Origin: Verrucomicrobiia bacterium
GTDB taxonomy: Bacteria > Verrucomicrobiota > Verrucomicrobiia > Verrucomicrobiales > DEV007
Reading direction: 5' to 3'
DNA length: 42,679 nucleotides
NCBI GenBank assembly: GCA_020439945.1
Contig: JAGRPB010000021.1
Location: 1 to 42,679 of the forward strand
Each line of letters starts with the position of its first letter. Position 1 is the first letter of the stretch. Shown here one piece after another: positions 15,707-24,641 of this stretch. The position numbers were made by a program, and so were the translations under genes. Under the pieces are notes generated by a model, which made no database searches, was not told where the DNA came from, and saw only the letters and a program-made list of their open reading frames with translations.

Positions 15707-17509
15707 ATGTTCCGCCAACGCCACCTTCATTTTCCCTCAACCACGATCGGAACGGCCCGCTCCCGAAGCGCCTTTTCCATGATCGAAGTCCTGGCGGCGA
15801 TCTTCATCCTGGGCCTGGTGGCGACCATTGCCTTCATCTCGGTGGGCGAAGTGACGAAGGTCGCCAAGAGCGAGAAAGTCAGCTCGGAAGTGGCCACGTT
15901 GAATTCCGCCATCGATGTCTATCTGGCCAACGGCGGTTCTCTGGACGGGCTGACCACTCCCGAGCAGGTCATCGCCAAGCTCAAATCCACCCGGAGCGCC
16001 GCCGACGCCAAGCGCCACACGGGAGGACCGAGTGGACGCATGATCGATCCGCGGGTCATCGCGGTGCCCGTCACCACCGACGATTCCCAACTGAGGGCGG
16101 TCTACAATGCCGCCGAAAAACGCTTCGATGTGGTGTCCTCCGGCAATGGCGTGCGCTTCGACCTCGATGAGAGTCTCAACGAACTGACGAGCACCGAGGA
16201 GACGCGCGAACACGGCGCGGTTCTGTATTCGAGCAACGATTCCTGGGTATGGGACTACAACAACGGTCTGACCAATCCGACCTCGAGTTCGGGCGCGTCC
16301 TCGATCCCGGTCCACTCAGAGCCGGCCGATTCATCGCCTCCCAGCAGCACTCCGGAACCTGAGCCGGAACCCGAACCTGAGCCGGAACCCGAGCCCGAAC
16401 CTCCGACCGACCCGAGGACTGTTCTGGACATGCCCACCTTTTCGCTCCCTGGCGGACAGTATCCGAAAGCCGATTTCAATCTGAGTATCACCATCGGCAG
16501 TCTGCCGGATCCCGCCTACGGGAAAGTCGTCTATCGGATCGACAATGGTGCGTGGAAAGACTACGGGGGCGAAACCCTCTCGATCGGTCGCGACAAGGAA
16601 CTCCGCGCCCAGGCGATCGCCCTGGATACGGAAAACTACCGCAACAGCGGAATCCGCTACGGTTTCTACACCATCCCGGCGCCTCCCACTCTGCCGACGC
16701 CGATTTTCGACCTCCCCGGTGGCGGCTACCCGCGGGGAAGTTTCCCACTAACCATCTCCCTGAGAAATCTTCCCGACGCTTCGATCGCCACCGCCTTGGT
16801 CAACATCGACAAGGCAGGTTGGGTGCCCTACCCGGGATCCATCAGTGTCTCGAAAAACGTCGAGGTGCAGGCCAAATACGAAACTCTCGACAAAGACTCC
16901 TACAGCAACAGCAATACTCGCAAAGAGTTCTACTATCCGGTGGCCACCAATCTGACCGGAGACATCGACGGGCAATTCGAGAAACCGAAGGGCGGCAAAG
17001 AACTCCTCTACAGCATCACCGACGACGGCACCTTTTTCTCCCACGGAGATCCGACCATCGATCTGGGAGGCACCCTCGTCGATGCCGGCGAACCCAACAC
17101 GCTACGCTTCGATGCGGCCAGCTTCAGCAATGTGACTCCGGGCGACGCGTTCAAGATTGGCGAGATCTACTATCACAACGGCACCACCTTCAACGACTCG
17201 CACGCCACGCAGGTTCAGTTGAAAATCCACATCGCGCTCGCCGATCCGGCACAGGACATTTCGTTCGATCTGAAGTTCGACCTGGTCAACACGGAGAACA
17301 CCGACAACCCCGCCGCCAGCGCCGATTTCGTCAGACTGACCAACATCACCCAGGACATTTCCCTGAAGATCGACGGCATCGATTACGGGCTTCAGCTCAG
17401 CTTTGGCGGCACCGATTCCTTCGGTTTCTCGACCAGCAACGAATTCCACGTCTACGAGGGCGCCACCGGCCGCGGCAGCCTGAACGGAACCTTTGTCACA
17501 TCGCCCTGA
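15707..17509 (+). CDS. Large adhesin-like prepilin with choice-of-anchor-K-type domain
   Basis: A 600-residue prepilin. A basic leader ends at Ala22; cleavage before Phe23 gives FSMIEVLAAIF with Glu27 as the conserved +5 Glu, then the membrane helix. A pilin head domain spans about 50-190. A Pro-Glu repeat (about 216-233) is a rigid spacer. Two tandem chitobiase/hexosaminidase C-terminal-like beta repeats follow, about 242-322 and 330-412, each starting (T/I)F-x-LPGG and containing YRIDNGAW or VNIDKAGW. The last 185 residues (DAFKIGEIYYHNGTT, LKIHIALADP) look like a choice-of-anchor-K-type beta domain. Most pilins are 130-250 residues. A tip adhesin or substrate-binding minor pilin is my inference. 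First gene of the pilus operon; the next starts 12 bases on. Confidence 0.85.
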   Translation: MFRQRHLHFPSTTIGTARSRSAFSMIEVLAAIFILGLVATIAFISVGEVTKVAKSEKVSSEVATLNSAIDVYLANGGSLDGLTTPEQVIAKLKSTRSAADAKRHTGGPSGRMIDPRVIAVPVTTDDSQLRAVYNAAEKRFDVVSSGNGVRFDLDESLNELTSTEETREHGAVLYSSNDSWVWDYNNGLTNPTSSSGASSIPVHSEPADSSPPSSTPEPEPEPEPEPEPEPEPPTDPRTVLDMPTFSLPGGQYPKADFNLSITIGSLPDPAYGKVVYRIDNGAWKDYGGETLSIGRDKELRAQAIALDTENYRNSGIRYGFYTIPAPPTLPTPIFDLPGGGYPRGSFPLTISLRNLPDASIATALVNIDKAGWVPYPGSISVSKNVEVQAKYETLDKDSYSNSNTRKEFYYPVATNLTGDIDGQFEKPKGGKELLYSITDDGTFFSHGDPTIDLGGTLVDAGEPNTLRFDAASFSNVTPGDAFKIGEIYYHNGTTFNDSHATQVQLKIHIALADPAQDISFDLKFDLVNTENTDNPAASADFVRLTNITQDISLKIDGIDYGLQLSFGGTDSFGFSTSNEFHVYEGATGRGSLNGTFVTSP

Positions 17510-17521
17510 ATACCCTGAATC

Positions 17522-18595
17522 ATGGAAGGACTTGATGAAAGAAGCCCCCTGGGCAATCGGATTCTCCACCTCTCCCAGCAGAGTGGAATCAGCGACTTTT
17601 ACATCACGCCGTGGGAACGCGTCCTCTACCGGCGCAACGGTGAACTCATCTCCGATTCGTTCGTCTATCAGCCCGAGCAGGCCCTGCCTGTGACGCCGGG
17701 CTGCGAGGACTACGCCTGGCAGATCGGTCCGCTGCGTTTCCGCGTCAATCGTCTCACCACCCGCGGCCGTCTCCGCTGGGTCCTGCGCCTGCTGCCCTCG
17801 CAGATTCCCTCGCCCGAGCAGATTTCGCTGCCGCCGGCGTCGCTGAAGGCCTTCCTGGAGGCGGAAAACGGGCTCATCCTCGTCTGTGGCGCCACGGGAT
17901 CCGGTAAATCGACGACGATCGCCTCGCTCGTCACCGCGCGGGCCTCCCGCCGGCGCGAGCATGTCATCACCTTCGAGGATCCCATCGAGTACATCCTCCC
18001 CACCACCCTTCCCTCGCTCGTGACGCAGCGGGAGATCGGGAGCGACGAACTGGATTTCGGCAACTCGCTCCGCGCCGCGCTCCGCCAGGCGCCCGACGTG
18101 ATCGTCATTGGGGAAATCCGCGATGGTGAAACGGCTGAGATCGCCTTGCAGGCCGCGGAAACGGGCCACGTCGTGGTGGCAACGATGCACACCTCCAGCG
18201 CGGCGCAGACGGTGCAGCGCTTCCTGAAGCTGATCCCCTCGGAACGGATGGAAAACGCGATGCTCTCCTTCGCCGATTCGATGCGGATGATTCTCTGCCA
18301 GCGCCTCCTCTTCGACCAGGTCCGCGACCGCCGTTTTCCCGTTCACGAGATCCTTTTCCCCTATGACTCGGTCACCGGAATGATCCGCCGCGGCGATTTC
18401 AAGCGTCTCGATCACGAACTCGAAACCGGGACGACGAAGGGCATGCAGAACTTCGACCACAGCCTGAAGCAGCGGGAATACGAAGGCTGGACACCCTCCG
18501 CGAAGCGCAAGACCGGCTTCTCAGAACATGAGGTAGCCGAATTTCTCTACGAAGAAGCCGCCATCGGCAACGACGCCGAAAATCTCAACGCCTGA
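17522..18595 (+). CDS. PilT-family pilus retraction ATPase
   Basis: A 357-residue secretion-superfamily ATPase, close in length to PilT. Walker A is GATGSGKST at 123-131. The Asp box is TFEDPIEY, the Walker B region DVIVIGEIRDGETAEIA, and the His box GHVVVATMHTSSAAQTV. The pattern from GEIRD through HTSSAAQT and the later LCQRLLF segment follow PilT/PilU more than PilB. The N-terminal domain (about 1-100) is diverged. PilT hexamers at the inner-membrane base pull subunits out of the pilus. The C-terminal tail (after about 300) is acidic and lacks recognisable PilT end motifs. It begins 12 bases after the large prepilin and 5 bases before the PilM-like gene. Confidence 0.88.
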   Translation: MEGLDERSPLGNRILHLSQQSGISDFYITPWERVLYRRNGELISDSFVYQPEQALPVTPGCEDYAWQIGPLRFRVNRLTTRGRLRWVLRLLPSQIPSPEQISLPPASLKAFLEAENGLILVCGATGSGKSTTIASLVTARASRRREHVITFEDPIEYILPTTLPSLVTQREIGSDELDFGNSLRAALRQAPDVIVIGEIRDGETAEIALQAAETGHVVVATMHTSSAAQTVQRFLKLIPSERMENAMLSFADSMRMILCQRLLFDQVRDRRFPVHEILFPYDSVTGMIRRGDFKRLDHELETGTTKGMQNFDHSLKQREYEGWTPSAKRKTGFSEHEVAEFLYEEAAIGNDAENLNA

Positions 18596-18600
18596 ACAAC

Positions 18601-19467
18601 ATGGAATTCCGCGACATCAAAGACGTTCTGACCTTTGCCGCCTTCCGGCCGGAACCCGACAACGCGTCGGCCGCGTGGCATCGTCGGTTTCCCAATCGCC
18701 GCTCGGTGCTGATCAACATCAGCCGTGGCCACGTGAGCTGGGCTCTGCTCGGCAAGAAACAGAAGGTCGAGGATGTCGGTCAGGCCGAGGGCGAGTTCAT
18801 GGACATCGCCGCCTCGATGGCCGACGAATGGGCCAGCTATTCGGAAGACGGCTGGGTGGGCGTTTCCGTCAACACCCGCTACATCATCACGCTGGAGCAC
18901 AATCTGAGCCGCAAGGCCGGTTGGGAGGAAACAATCCGGAACAATCCCAAGTCCCTCCTCGGCACCAAGTATGACCGGAGCAAACGCTACGCCCTCCACC
19001 ACAGCCAGGACACCAGCTCCTCGCTCCTGATGGCCTGCGACCACTCGCTCATCCAGACGGTCGAGGACGCGTTGCGGAATCACAACATGCGCGCGGCCCG
19101 GATCTCCTGCGGTCTGTTCGCGATGACCACTCACCTGCTCTCGCAGATCGAGTCGGACGCCGCCCGCAAGGCGCAGGATCTGATCATCCTGATCTGGCTG
19201 AACAATTCCCTTTTTGTGATGCACCAGAAGAACGGCCAATGGCAGGATGTTCGCTGCCGCAGCGGTCTGCCGCCGCAGGACAACAACGCCGTCGCCCAGG
19301 TGATCCGCCCGTTCCTGAAGTCCGCCGACGCCGGCACCAAGTTCCTTTTCCTGGCGGACGAGCCCGGCACGGATTTCGAACGGCTCTACCTCCCCCAACT
19401 CGGCAATTTTCACATCACGAATCTGACCGAGCCGAATTACCTCTGGAATCTGATGGCCCGCCACTGA
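18601..19467 (+). CDS. PilM/GspL-like cytoplasmic pilus component (by position)
   Basis: A 288-residue soluble protein without signal or membrane helix. It has beta-strand entries such as RSVLINISRGHVSWALLG and LIILIWLNNSLFVMHQKNG, reminiscent of the actin-like half-domains of PilM or GspL, and a helix resembling the LIQTVEDALRNHNMRAARIS part in which those families recognise a partner. Sequence alone is weak; the assignment rests on its place directly before PilN-, PilO- and PilP-like genes, the usual pilMNOP order. PilM forms a cytoplasmic ring that links the motor to PilN. At 288 residues it is shorter than typical PilM (about 350), and I see no clear ATP-binding signatures. Confidence 0.55.
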   Translation: MEFRDIKDVLTFAAFRPEPDNASAAWHRRFPNRRSVLINISRGHVSWALLGKKQKVEDVGQAEGEFMDIAASMADEWASYSEDGWVGVSVNTRYIITLEHNLSRKAGWEETIRNNPKSLLGTKYDRSKRYALHHSQDTSSSLLMACDHSLIQTVEDALRNHNMRAARISCGLFAMTTHLLSQIESDAARKAQDLIILIWLNNSLFVMHQKNGQWQDVRCRSGLPPQDNNAVAQVIRPFLKSADAGTKFLFLADEPGTDFERLYLPQLGNFHITNLTEPNYLWNLMARH

Positions 19468-19519
19468 GCCCGCTTCCCTCCGCTCCGATCAATCCATCCC
19501 GTTCCCTCCTCTCTTGATC

Positions 19520-20071
19520 ATGGACTTCATCATTCAAGACATCAAAACGGACCGCCCGAACATTTCGGGAGGCCTGCCGAATTTCTATCGCCTGATCCCG
19601 GTCGGTTTCTACTTCGTGGCCATTTTCGCCATCGGACTGAACATCTACTTCTACAGCGCGCTGCGCGGCCACCAACGCGACGAGAAAACCTGGCAGTCCG
19701 AAGTCACCCGCGCCATGGCCGAGCAGACGGCCATCATGGACAAGCAGGGCAAGATCAACAGCGAAGCCCAGGCCGCCGAGCGCATCGCCGACTGGGTCGA
19801 CGGCGCCCGCCCGGTCCAGCCGATCACGGTCACGATCACCCGCAGCATGGAAGCCAACGCCACCATCGCGGAACTCAACATGGACCGGAACCCCGCCATG
19901 CCGGCCCATCTCTTCATGACGCTGAAGATCAATCACGCCGGCAGCGAGCAGCTGGAATCCACCCTCGATGCGCTCTCCGCGATCGACTACCAGACCTACT
20001 CGGCTCAGCAGGTGAAAGCCGAAAACGCGATCGATTTCCAGGCCACGCTGATCTGGAACAAGGCTCAGTGA
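19520..20071 (+). CDS. PilN-like inner-membrane alignment protein
   Basis: A 183-residue protein from ATG 19520 (a TTG two codons earlier is less likely). A short cytoplasmic N terminus (MDFIIQDIKTDRPN) precedes one membrane helix at about 25-45, then a helical stretch at 50-90 and a compact ferredoxin-like periplasmic domain (PITVTITRSME, HLFMTLKINHAG, QTYSAQQVKAENAIDFQATL). This bitopic layout is that of PilN/GspL C-terminal parts, which pair with PilO around the assembly platform. The family call is from layout and gene order (PilM-like before, PilO-like after). Confidence 0.6.
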   Translation: MDFIIQDIKTDRPNISGGLPNFYRLIPVGFYFVAIFAIGLNIYFYSALRGHQRDEKTWQSEVTRAMAEQTAIMDKQGKINSEAQAAERIADWVDGARPVQPITVTITRSMEANATIAELNMDRNPAMPAHLFMTLKINHAGSEQLESTLDALSAIDYQTYSAQQVKAENAIDFQATLIWNKAQ

Positions 20072-20108
20072 ACCGAGCCATCTCGAAACCCATTTTCCCC
20101 ACACCGAA

Positions 20109-20696
20109 ATGAACAATCACAAAATGGCCTGCTTCGTTCTCCTCGTGCTGATCGGCGCGATGGTTTACGGCACCCAGGAAATGCGGCTGCGCACCGGCAA
20201 GGCCCGGGAGGCCGCCGAATCCGCCAAAGCCGAGGCGGAAAACGCCGAGCTCCAGCGCAGCATCGCCGAGACGAACCTGATCATGCTGGAACGGGAAACG
20301 TTCGACCTGAGAAACGGTTACCACGAGTGGCTGGGGCATTTCGTCACCGTGACCAATCCCCAGGAAGGCGAGCAGAAGATCAGTGACGCCATCCGCACCG
20401 GCCAGGTGTTCCTGCTCTCGCAGCGATTCCAGCTGAAGGAATTCCAGGGCGAAGAACGCGGCACCCTGATCGGCGTTCTGGAGGGCGATCTGGACTTCGA
20501 GGACGACTACGCCAAAACGCTCAACTGGCTCGGCCAACTTGAGCAATCCGTCCCCTCCTGCCGCATCACCAGCTGCAACATCATCCGCGGCGACCGCTCC
20601 AACAACATCCGCATGAAGCTCAAACTGGAGATGCCCATTATGGCGCCCGCGGTCGCCGAGGCGGCCCAGGCAGAACAGCAGAAAACCGACTCATGA
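20109..20696 (+). CDS. PilO-like inner-membrane alignment protein
   Basis: A 195-residue bitopic protein. A membrane helix at about 6-22 (MACFVLLVLIGAMVYG) is followed by an Ala/Glu-rich coiled coil at about 27-65 and a periplasmic alpha/beta domain. This is the PilO/GspM architecture; PilO dimerises with PilN and contacts PilP. The last codons overlap the next start by four bases (ATGA at 20693), so translation of the next gene is coupled. Assigned by layout and order; sequence similarity to PilO is not visible by eye. Confidence 0.58.
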   Translation: MNNHKMACFVLLVLIGAMVYGTQEMRLRTGKAREAAESAKAEAENAELQRSIAETNLIMLERETFDLRNGYHEWLGHFVTVTNPQEGEQKISDAIRTGQVFLLSQRFQLKEFQGEERGTLIGVLEGDLDFEDDYAKTLNWLGQLEQSVPSCRITSCNIIRGDRSNNIRMKLKLEMPIMAPAVAEAAQAEQQKTDS

Positions 20697-21421
20697 AGAC
20701 CTACTTTCACACGGCCCTCCTCCCCGCTCTCGCCGGACTGGCGCTGGGCGCCGGATCGATCGCCAGCGCCCAGGAAAACATTCCCCTGGCCGGCAATCTT
20801 CCGTCGACGACGACGGCCACGCCTCTTCCGAAGGTGGCACGAAACCGCGTCATCTCGATCATGCCCGGTGACAAGCGGTCCCTTGTCCTGAAAGGCGACG
20901 AGCGCAATCCCTTTGCCCGGCGGAATCCGGACGTCGATCTGATCACGGAGGAAACCGAACAGGAAACCGAAGCCGATCTGATCCGCAACGTCCTGAACAA
21001 TCTGCCGATCACGGGTCGCTCCAACGGCCCCCAGGGCTACCGCGTGCTGGCCGGAGAGATCATCTTCGAACGCGGCAAGATGGTCGACCAGGTGATCGAG
21101 AGCCAGACCGAAAACCTGATCGTCGAACGCATCACCGACACCTCCATCGAACTCGCCTGGATCGACGCGGAAACCGGCAAACTCAATGGCAAGCGTCTGA
21201 CGCTGACCTACGACCTCACTCCAAAGGTTCGCTACCTGCTCAAGGGACCGGGGCTAGTGTCCGGTCCGGACGGTGACCTGATCGCCGCCGACGGCACCGA
21301 CGTGAATTCCCGGAGATTCGGCACCAAACACGCGCCCAAAGAAACGCCCTCGGCCGACCAGATCGCCACCGATCAGCTTCCCAACGATATCCCGGCCACC
21401 GCCTTCAAGGAAGGCCAGTAA
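20693..21421 (+). CDS. PilP/GspC-like periplasmic component
   Basis: A 242-residue exported protein: signal peptide about 1-26, cut near SIASAQ. The segment KGDERNPFARRNPDV resembles the RDPF/NPF turn that precedes the homology-region domain in PilP and GspC. A beta-rich region follows (ADLIRNVLNNLPITG, GYRVLAGEIIFERGKMVDQV, VERITDTSIELAWID), consistent with the small beta-sandwich that binds the secretin N-terminal domains. No lipobox is present, unlike many PilP proteins. It completes a PilMNOP-like set; the secretin lies divergently at 13093-15564. An ATGA overlap couples it to the PilO-like gene. Confidence 0.6.
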   Translation: MKTYFHTALLPALAGLALGAGSIASAQENIPLAGNLPSTTTATPLPKVARNRVISIMPGDKRSLVLKGDERNPFARRNPDVDLITEETEQETEADLIRNVLNNLPITGRSNGPQGYRVLAGEIIFERGKMVDQVIESQTENLIVERITDTSIELAWIDAETGKLNGKRLTLTYDLTPKVRYLLKGPGLVSGPDGDLIAADGTDVNSRRFGTKHAPKETPSADQIATDQLPNDIPATAFKEGQ

Positions 21422-21426
21422 GCGGC

Positions 21427-22383
21427 ATGATCAACCTTTCCCACAGCCCCGCCAAGGTCGCCACCCGGCACGCATCGAGCGCGTCGGGTTTCACCTTTGT
21501 CGAGATGCTCGTCGCCATGTCTCTGTCGGCGATGTTCATCGGCACGGCGGCCCTGGCGCTCAGTGCGATCACCCAGAATGGGAAACAGTTTTCCACGATC
21601 TACGAAATCTCACTCGGCACGACCGTCTGCGACAATTTCTACGGCATCAATTCCTCCACCGTGCGGACCCCGGCTTCACCCAACCTGGGCCGGCTCGCTT
21701 TTGTGCATGAGATGCGGGACCAGTTTCTCGATGACCTCAGCCGTTCCGAGAGCGTCTTTTGCCTGGCCCGTTCCGGCCTGAACAGCCTGCGTCCCGAATG
21801 GCTCGACTGGCCCTACGCGGATCCCGCGGTCACCAATCCGACGCTGGATTCACCCGAAGCCTTCCGCCAGTATCTGGCCAACGTGGAGCCGACCACCGCC
21901 AGCGTCTTCACCAGCTACCGCAACGTGCCACCATCCACGGCTCCCAACACCACCATTTTCCTGATCGCGCCCACCGATCAGCCCGACTATCTGAAAGTTC
22001 AGGCCGTTTACGAGATCGACTTCCAGACCCTGACCGATCCGGCCGGCACCTATGCGTCGGTCCGCCGCTACAAAAACGGAGCCCTGACCCACTACTACGA
22101 CATTTTCTACGATGACGGTCCCGAGGATTTCCTGATCCCTTCGGTGGTGGCGTTCGAGAGTCGCAGCCGCCTGGCGAAAAACGAGGGCGCGGCCATCGAT
22201 CGATTCAAGCAGGGCCCCTCGGGTCCCTTCTACCTGATTTGGTGGCCCGACCCGTCGATCAATCCACTCAAGACCCCGACCGCCAGCAAGCCCACGGCGA
22301 CCTCAGATCCCCTGGAAGCCTACGGGCACCTGGCAGGTAAGACCGGATTCACCCTGGTCGCGCCGATGTTCCCCTCCCTTTGA
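21427..22383 (+). CDS. Minor prepilin, PilW/GspJ-like
   Basis: A 318-residue prepilin. The leader is cleaved between Gly21 and Phe22 (SG|FTFVEMLVAMS), with Glu26 at +5, followed by a hydrophobic helix to about residue 50. The head domain is long for a minor pilin and rich in aromatic and Pro residues (PEWLDWPYADP, FYLIWWPDPS). Its size and place before two other minor pilins suggest GspJ/PilW-type function in priming pilus assembly. It starts 5 bases after the PilP-like gene. Confidence 0.85.
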   Translation: MINLSHSPAKVATRHASSASGFTFVEMLVAMSLSAMFIGTAALALSAITQNGKQFSTIYEISLGTTVCDNFYGINSSTVRTPASPNLGRLAFVHEMRDQFLDDLSRSESVFCLARSGLNSLRPEWLDWPYADPAVTNPTLDSPEAFRQYLANVEPTTASVFTSYRNVPPSTAPNTTIFLIAPTDQPDYLKVQAVYEIDFQTLTDPAGTYASVRRYKNGALTHYYDIFYDDGPEDFLIPSVVAFESRSRLAKNEGAAIDRFKQGPSGPFYLIWWPDPSINPLKTPTASKPTATSDPLEAYGHLAGKTGFTLVAPMFPSL

Positions 22384-22408
22384 TCATCCAGCACCAACAA
22401 CACAAACC

Positions 22409-24091
22409 ATGAAACTCGTCTCCACCCAAACCAGGCGCCACCTCCAGCGCGAGAAAGGCAGCATTCTCGTCATCTGCATGGTGATCGCGGGCGTCGGCAC
22501 CATCGGCGCCGCCGCCTTCTTCTCGCTCATCCAGGCGAAGTCCGAGGAAGCGGTCGTTCGTGAGGACGCCTCCGCCCGTCGCACCCGCGCCGCGAACAGT
22601 CGGGCCGTCGCCAAGGAAGTGATGCTCCAGCGCGCCTCCGCCACCCAGGACGCCACGGCGACCGATGCCGTCTCCACCCTGCCAAAGAATTGGGGTGAAT
22701 GCACCATCGCAGACTACGATCCCTCCTCGATTCCGTTGGCCGTCTCGAACAGTCTCCGGCTTAACAAAACCGGCACCGTGGCCGACACCGCTTTTTCGGC
22801 GGATATCAGCGGCACCTTCGATTTCGATGGCGCCACCTACCCCCAGTTGTTCGAAGCCAAGTCGATCAATCCCGCGCTGGCGGGAGATCTCCTGGTGGTG
22901 GAGGCGCAGAAGGCGTCCGGACTTCCCACCATCGACTTCACCGGCAATCTGTCGATCAAAGGGCGCGCTGTTTTCTGGAACAGCAACTACGCCACCACCA
23001 CGGCGTCCCTGAAAGCGGATCGCGTCATCGCCGCGAATTCGAGCGCCCCCAAGCTGAGCCTGATCGACACGGCCGACGGGGCGATCCTGCCGGACAATCT
23101 GCCGATGCCTCCGATGACTTCGGGATTCGTGAACGGCGCCCCCAGCTTCAACGGCACGTCCGATGTGATCAACAATCCCGACAATGCGCTGAACGACTAT
23201 CTCAAAACGGTCACGCCGCTCACTTCGGCGCCGCTTCCCGGTGACACTCCGTTCGTTCAGAGTTCCGGAGCCGCCAGCAATCCAACAGGCGCCTCCGACG
23301 CGACCCTGCTCGCCCTGATCCTGGGACAGACGGGCGTCACCACCCTCATTCAGACCACCCTGCAACCGCTGGCTCCCCTTTCCTCTTCCGTTCTCTCCGC
23401 GGTCATCGACCAAGCCACCACCACGGCAGATGCCCTGGTGCTCGTCGACATCCTCAGGAGCAACTATCCCCTGCCCCAGGACATCCTCACCCAGATCGCC
23501 GGTGGCAGCAACTCTCTCACCTCCGACCAGCGCTGGGACATCCTTCGCGCCAATCCCGTCTCCGTGGCCCTCGACGGGGCCGGCACCGCCTACCTCGATC
23601 TGGACGATCCCTCGGTCGACCACGTGTTCCTCCAGAATGCGATCGGCACCCTGATCCTCCGGGGCCAGGAAGATTCCGCCTCACTCACCGCCGCGGAGTC
23701 GCTCTCGCCCCTGGTGGTCGTGCTCTACGAAGACAGTTCCGGAGTGCTGCCTCTGACCGATATCCGCCTGGAAGGAGCCAACAATCGCCCGCTCATTCTG
23801 GCCGTGGAGAAATACGGTGACAACAATGCGGTCAACGTCGCCGTCACCAGCGGCACCGCCTTTCCCACGTGGCGGGCGCTCCTGGATCTGGACAACGTGG
23901 AACTCAACGTTTCCGCCGCCTCCGTCAGCACAGTGACCCTCCAGGGCGGCATCCGGACGAATCGCTCCATCCATGTGGCCGATGGATCCGTCGTTCTCTC
24001 CCGCGAAACGAATACCGACGCCATCGCCGGTCTTCGTCCCCTCGCCTCGCGCAATGCCTGGATCGAAACCTTTGCCACGGATGCTCCTTAA
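22409..24091 (+). CDS. Large pilin-like protein, PilX/GspK-type N terminus
   Basis: A 560-residue protein. The N terminus (REKGSILVICMVIAGVGTIG) resembles PilX/GspK minor pilins: Gly17, then a hydrophobic helix of about residues 19-41, but no Glu at +5. GspK also lacks this Glu and caps the pseudopilus tip. The remaining 500 residues are beta-rich and Thr/Ser/Asp-rich, with repeated hydrophobic-polar strands near the C terminus (VNVAVTSGTAFPTW, DLDNVELNVSAASVSTVTLQ) resembling a beta-helix. Typical PilX/GspK are 200-330 residues, so this is long. It may be a second surface-exposed tip protein (inference). It sits between the J-like and I-like minor pilins with 24-25 base gaps. Confidence 0.7.
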   Translation: MKLVSTQTRRHLQREKGSILVICMVIAGVGTIGAAAFFSLIQAKSEEAVVREDASARRTRAANSRAVAKEVMLQRASATQDATATDAVSTLPKNWGECTIADYDPSSIPLAVSNSLRLNKTGTVADTAFSADISGTFDFDGATYPQLFEAKSINPALAGDLLVVEAQKASGLPTIDFTGNLSIKGRAVFWNSNYATTTASLKADRVIAANSSAPKLSLIDTADGAILPDNLPMPPMTSGFVNGAPSFNGTSDVINNPDNALNDYLKTVTPLTSAPLPGDTPFVQSSGAASNPTGASDATLLALILGQTGVTTLIQTTLQPLAPLSSSVLSAVIDQATTTADALVLVDILRSNYPLPQDILTQIAGGSNSLTSDQRWDILRANPVSVALDGAGTAYLDLDDPSVDHVFLQNAIGTLILRGQEDSASLTAAESLSPLVVVLYEDSSGVLPLTDIRLEGANNRPLILAVEKYGDNNAVNVAVTSGTAFPTWRALLDLDNVELNVSAASVSTVTLQGGIRTNRSIHVADGSVVLSRETNTDAIAGLRPLASRNAWIETFATDAP

Positions 24092-24115
24092 CGCTTCCGG
24101 ACGCAGGATCTACTC

Positions 24116-24592
24116 ATGAAACTCAAAATACAGGAAACGCGTCGCCGGACCGGAGCCTACACGCTCATCGAGGCCCTGGTCGCCGGCGTGGTGCTGATGA
24201 TCGGCGTCAGTGCCGCCTCCGCCCTCACACTCGCCCTCATCACGCAGGACGAAATGAACGAGCGGACCTGCGTGGCGCTGAACTACCAGGAAAACGCGGC
24301 GAGTCTTTACCGGCTCGGTCTTTCCGAATCGCAAATCGAGGCGCTGCTTCCTCCCGAATCCGTGGTCAGCGACCTGACCATGACCACCGGCACCGAATCC
24401 GTGGCCCACACGCCGGCCGTGCCGGGACTCCCCTCGGCGTCGGTCGGCTATGCGGACGTCACCATCACCTTCAATCCCAGCCCCGCCACCCAATCCTGGA
24501 CGGGCGGCATCTGGACCGGTGGCGGCAAATCCGATTCCCGCACCATCACGCAACGAGCCTACCGCTCCGACACATCCATCACGATTCCCTGA
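24116..24592 (+). CDS. Minor prepilin, PilV/GspI-like
   Basis: A 158-residue prepilin. The cleavage site is Ala14|Tyr15 (TGA|YTLIEALVAG), with Glu19 at +5 and a hydrophobic helix to about residue 42. The head domain is small and ends with a Gly/Ser/Thr-rich strand set. The size and position match GspI/PilV. The Ala at -1 is unusual; most prepilins have Gly. Confidence 0.85.
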   Translation: MKLKIQETRRRTGAYTLIEALVAGVVLMIGVSAASALTLALITQDEMNERTCVALNYQENAASLYRLGLSESQIEALLPPESVVSDLTMTTGTESVAHTPAVPGLPSASVGYADVTITFNPSPATQSWTGGIWTGGGKSDSRTITQRAYRSDTSITIP

Positions 24593-24641
24593 CCAAAGAA
24601 AACGCCCCCTCAACTCACTTTCCAAGCAACCCGTTCCACCC

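Noticed and set aside
17102..18460. 452-codon minus-strand frame opposite the PilT-type gene
   Set aside because: Shadow of the ATPase gene whose Walker and Asp/His boxes are intact.
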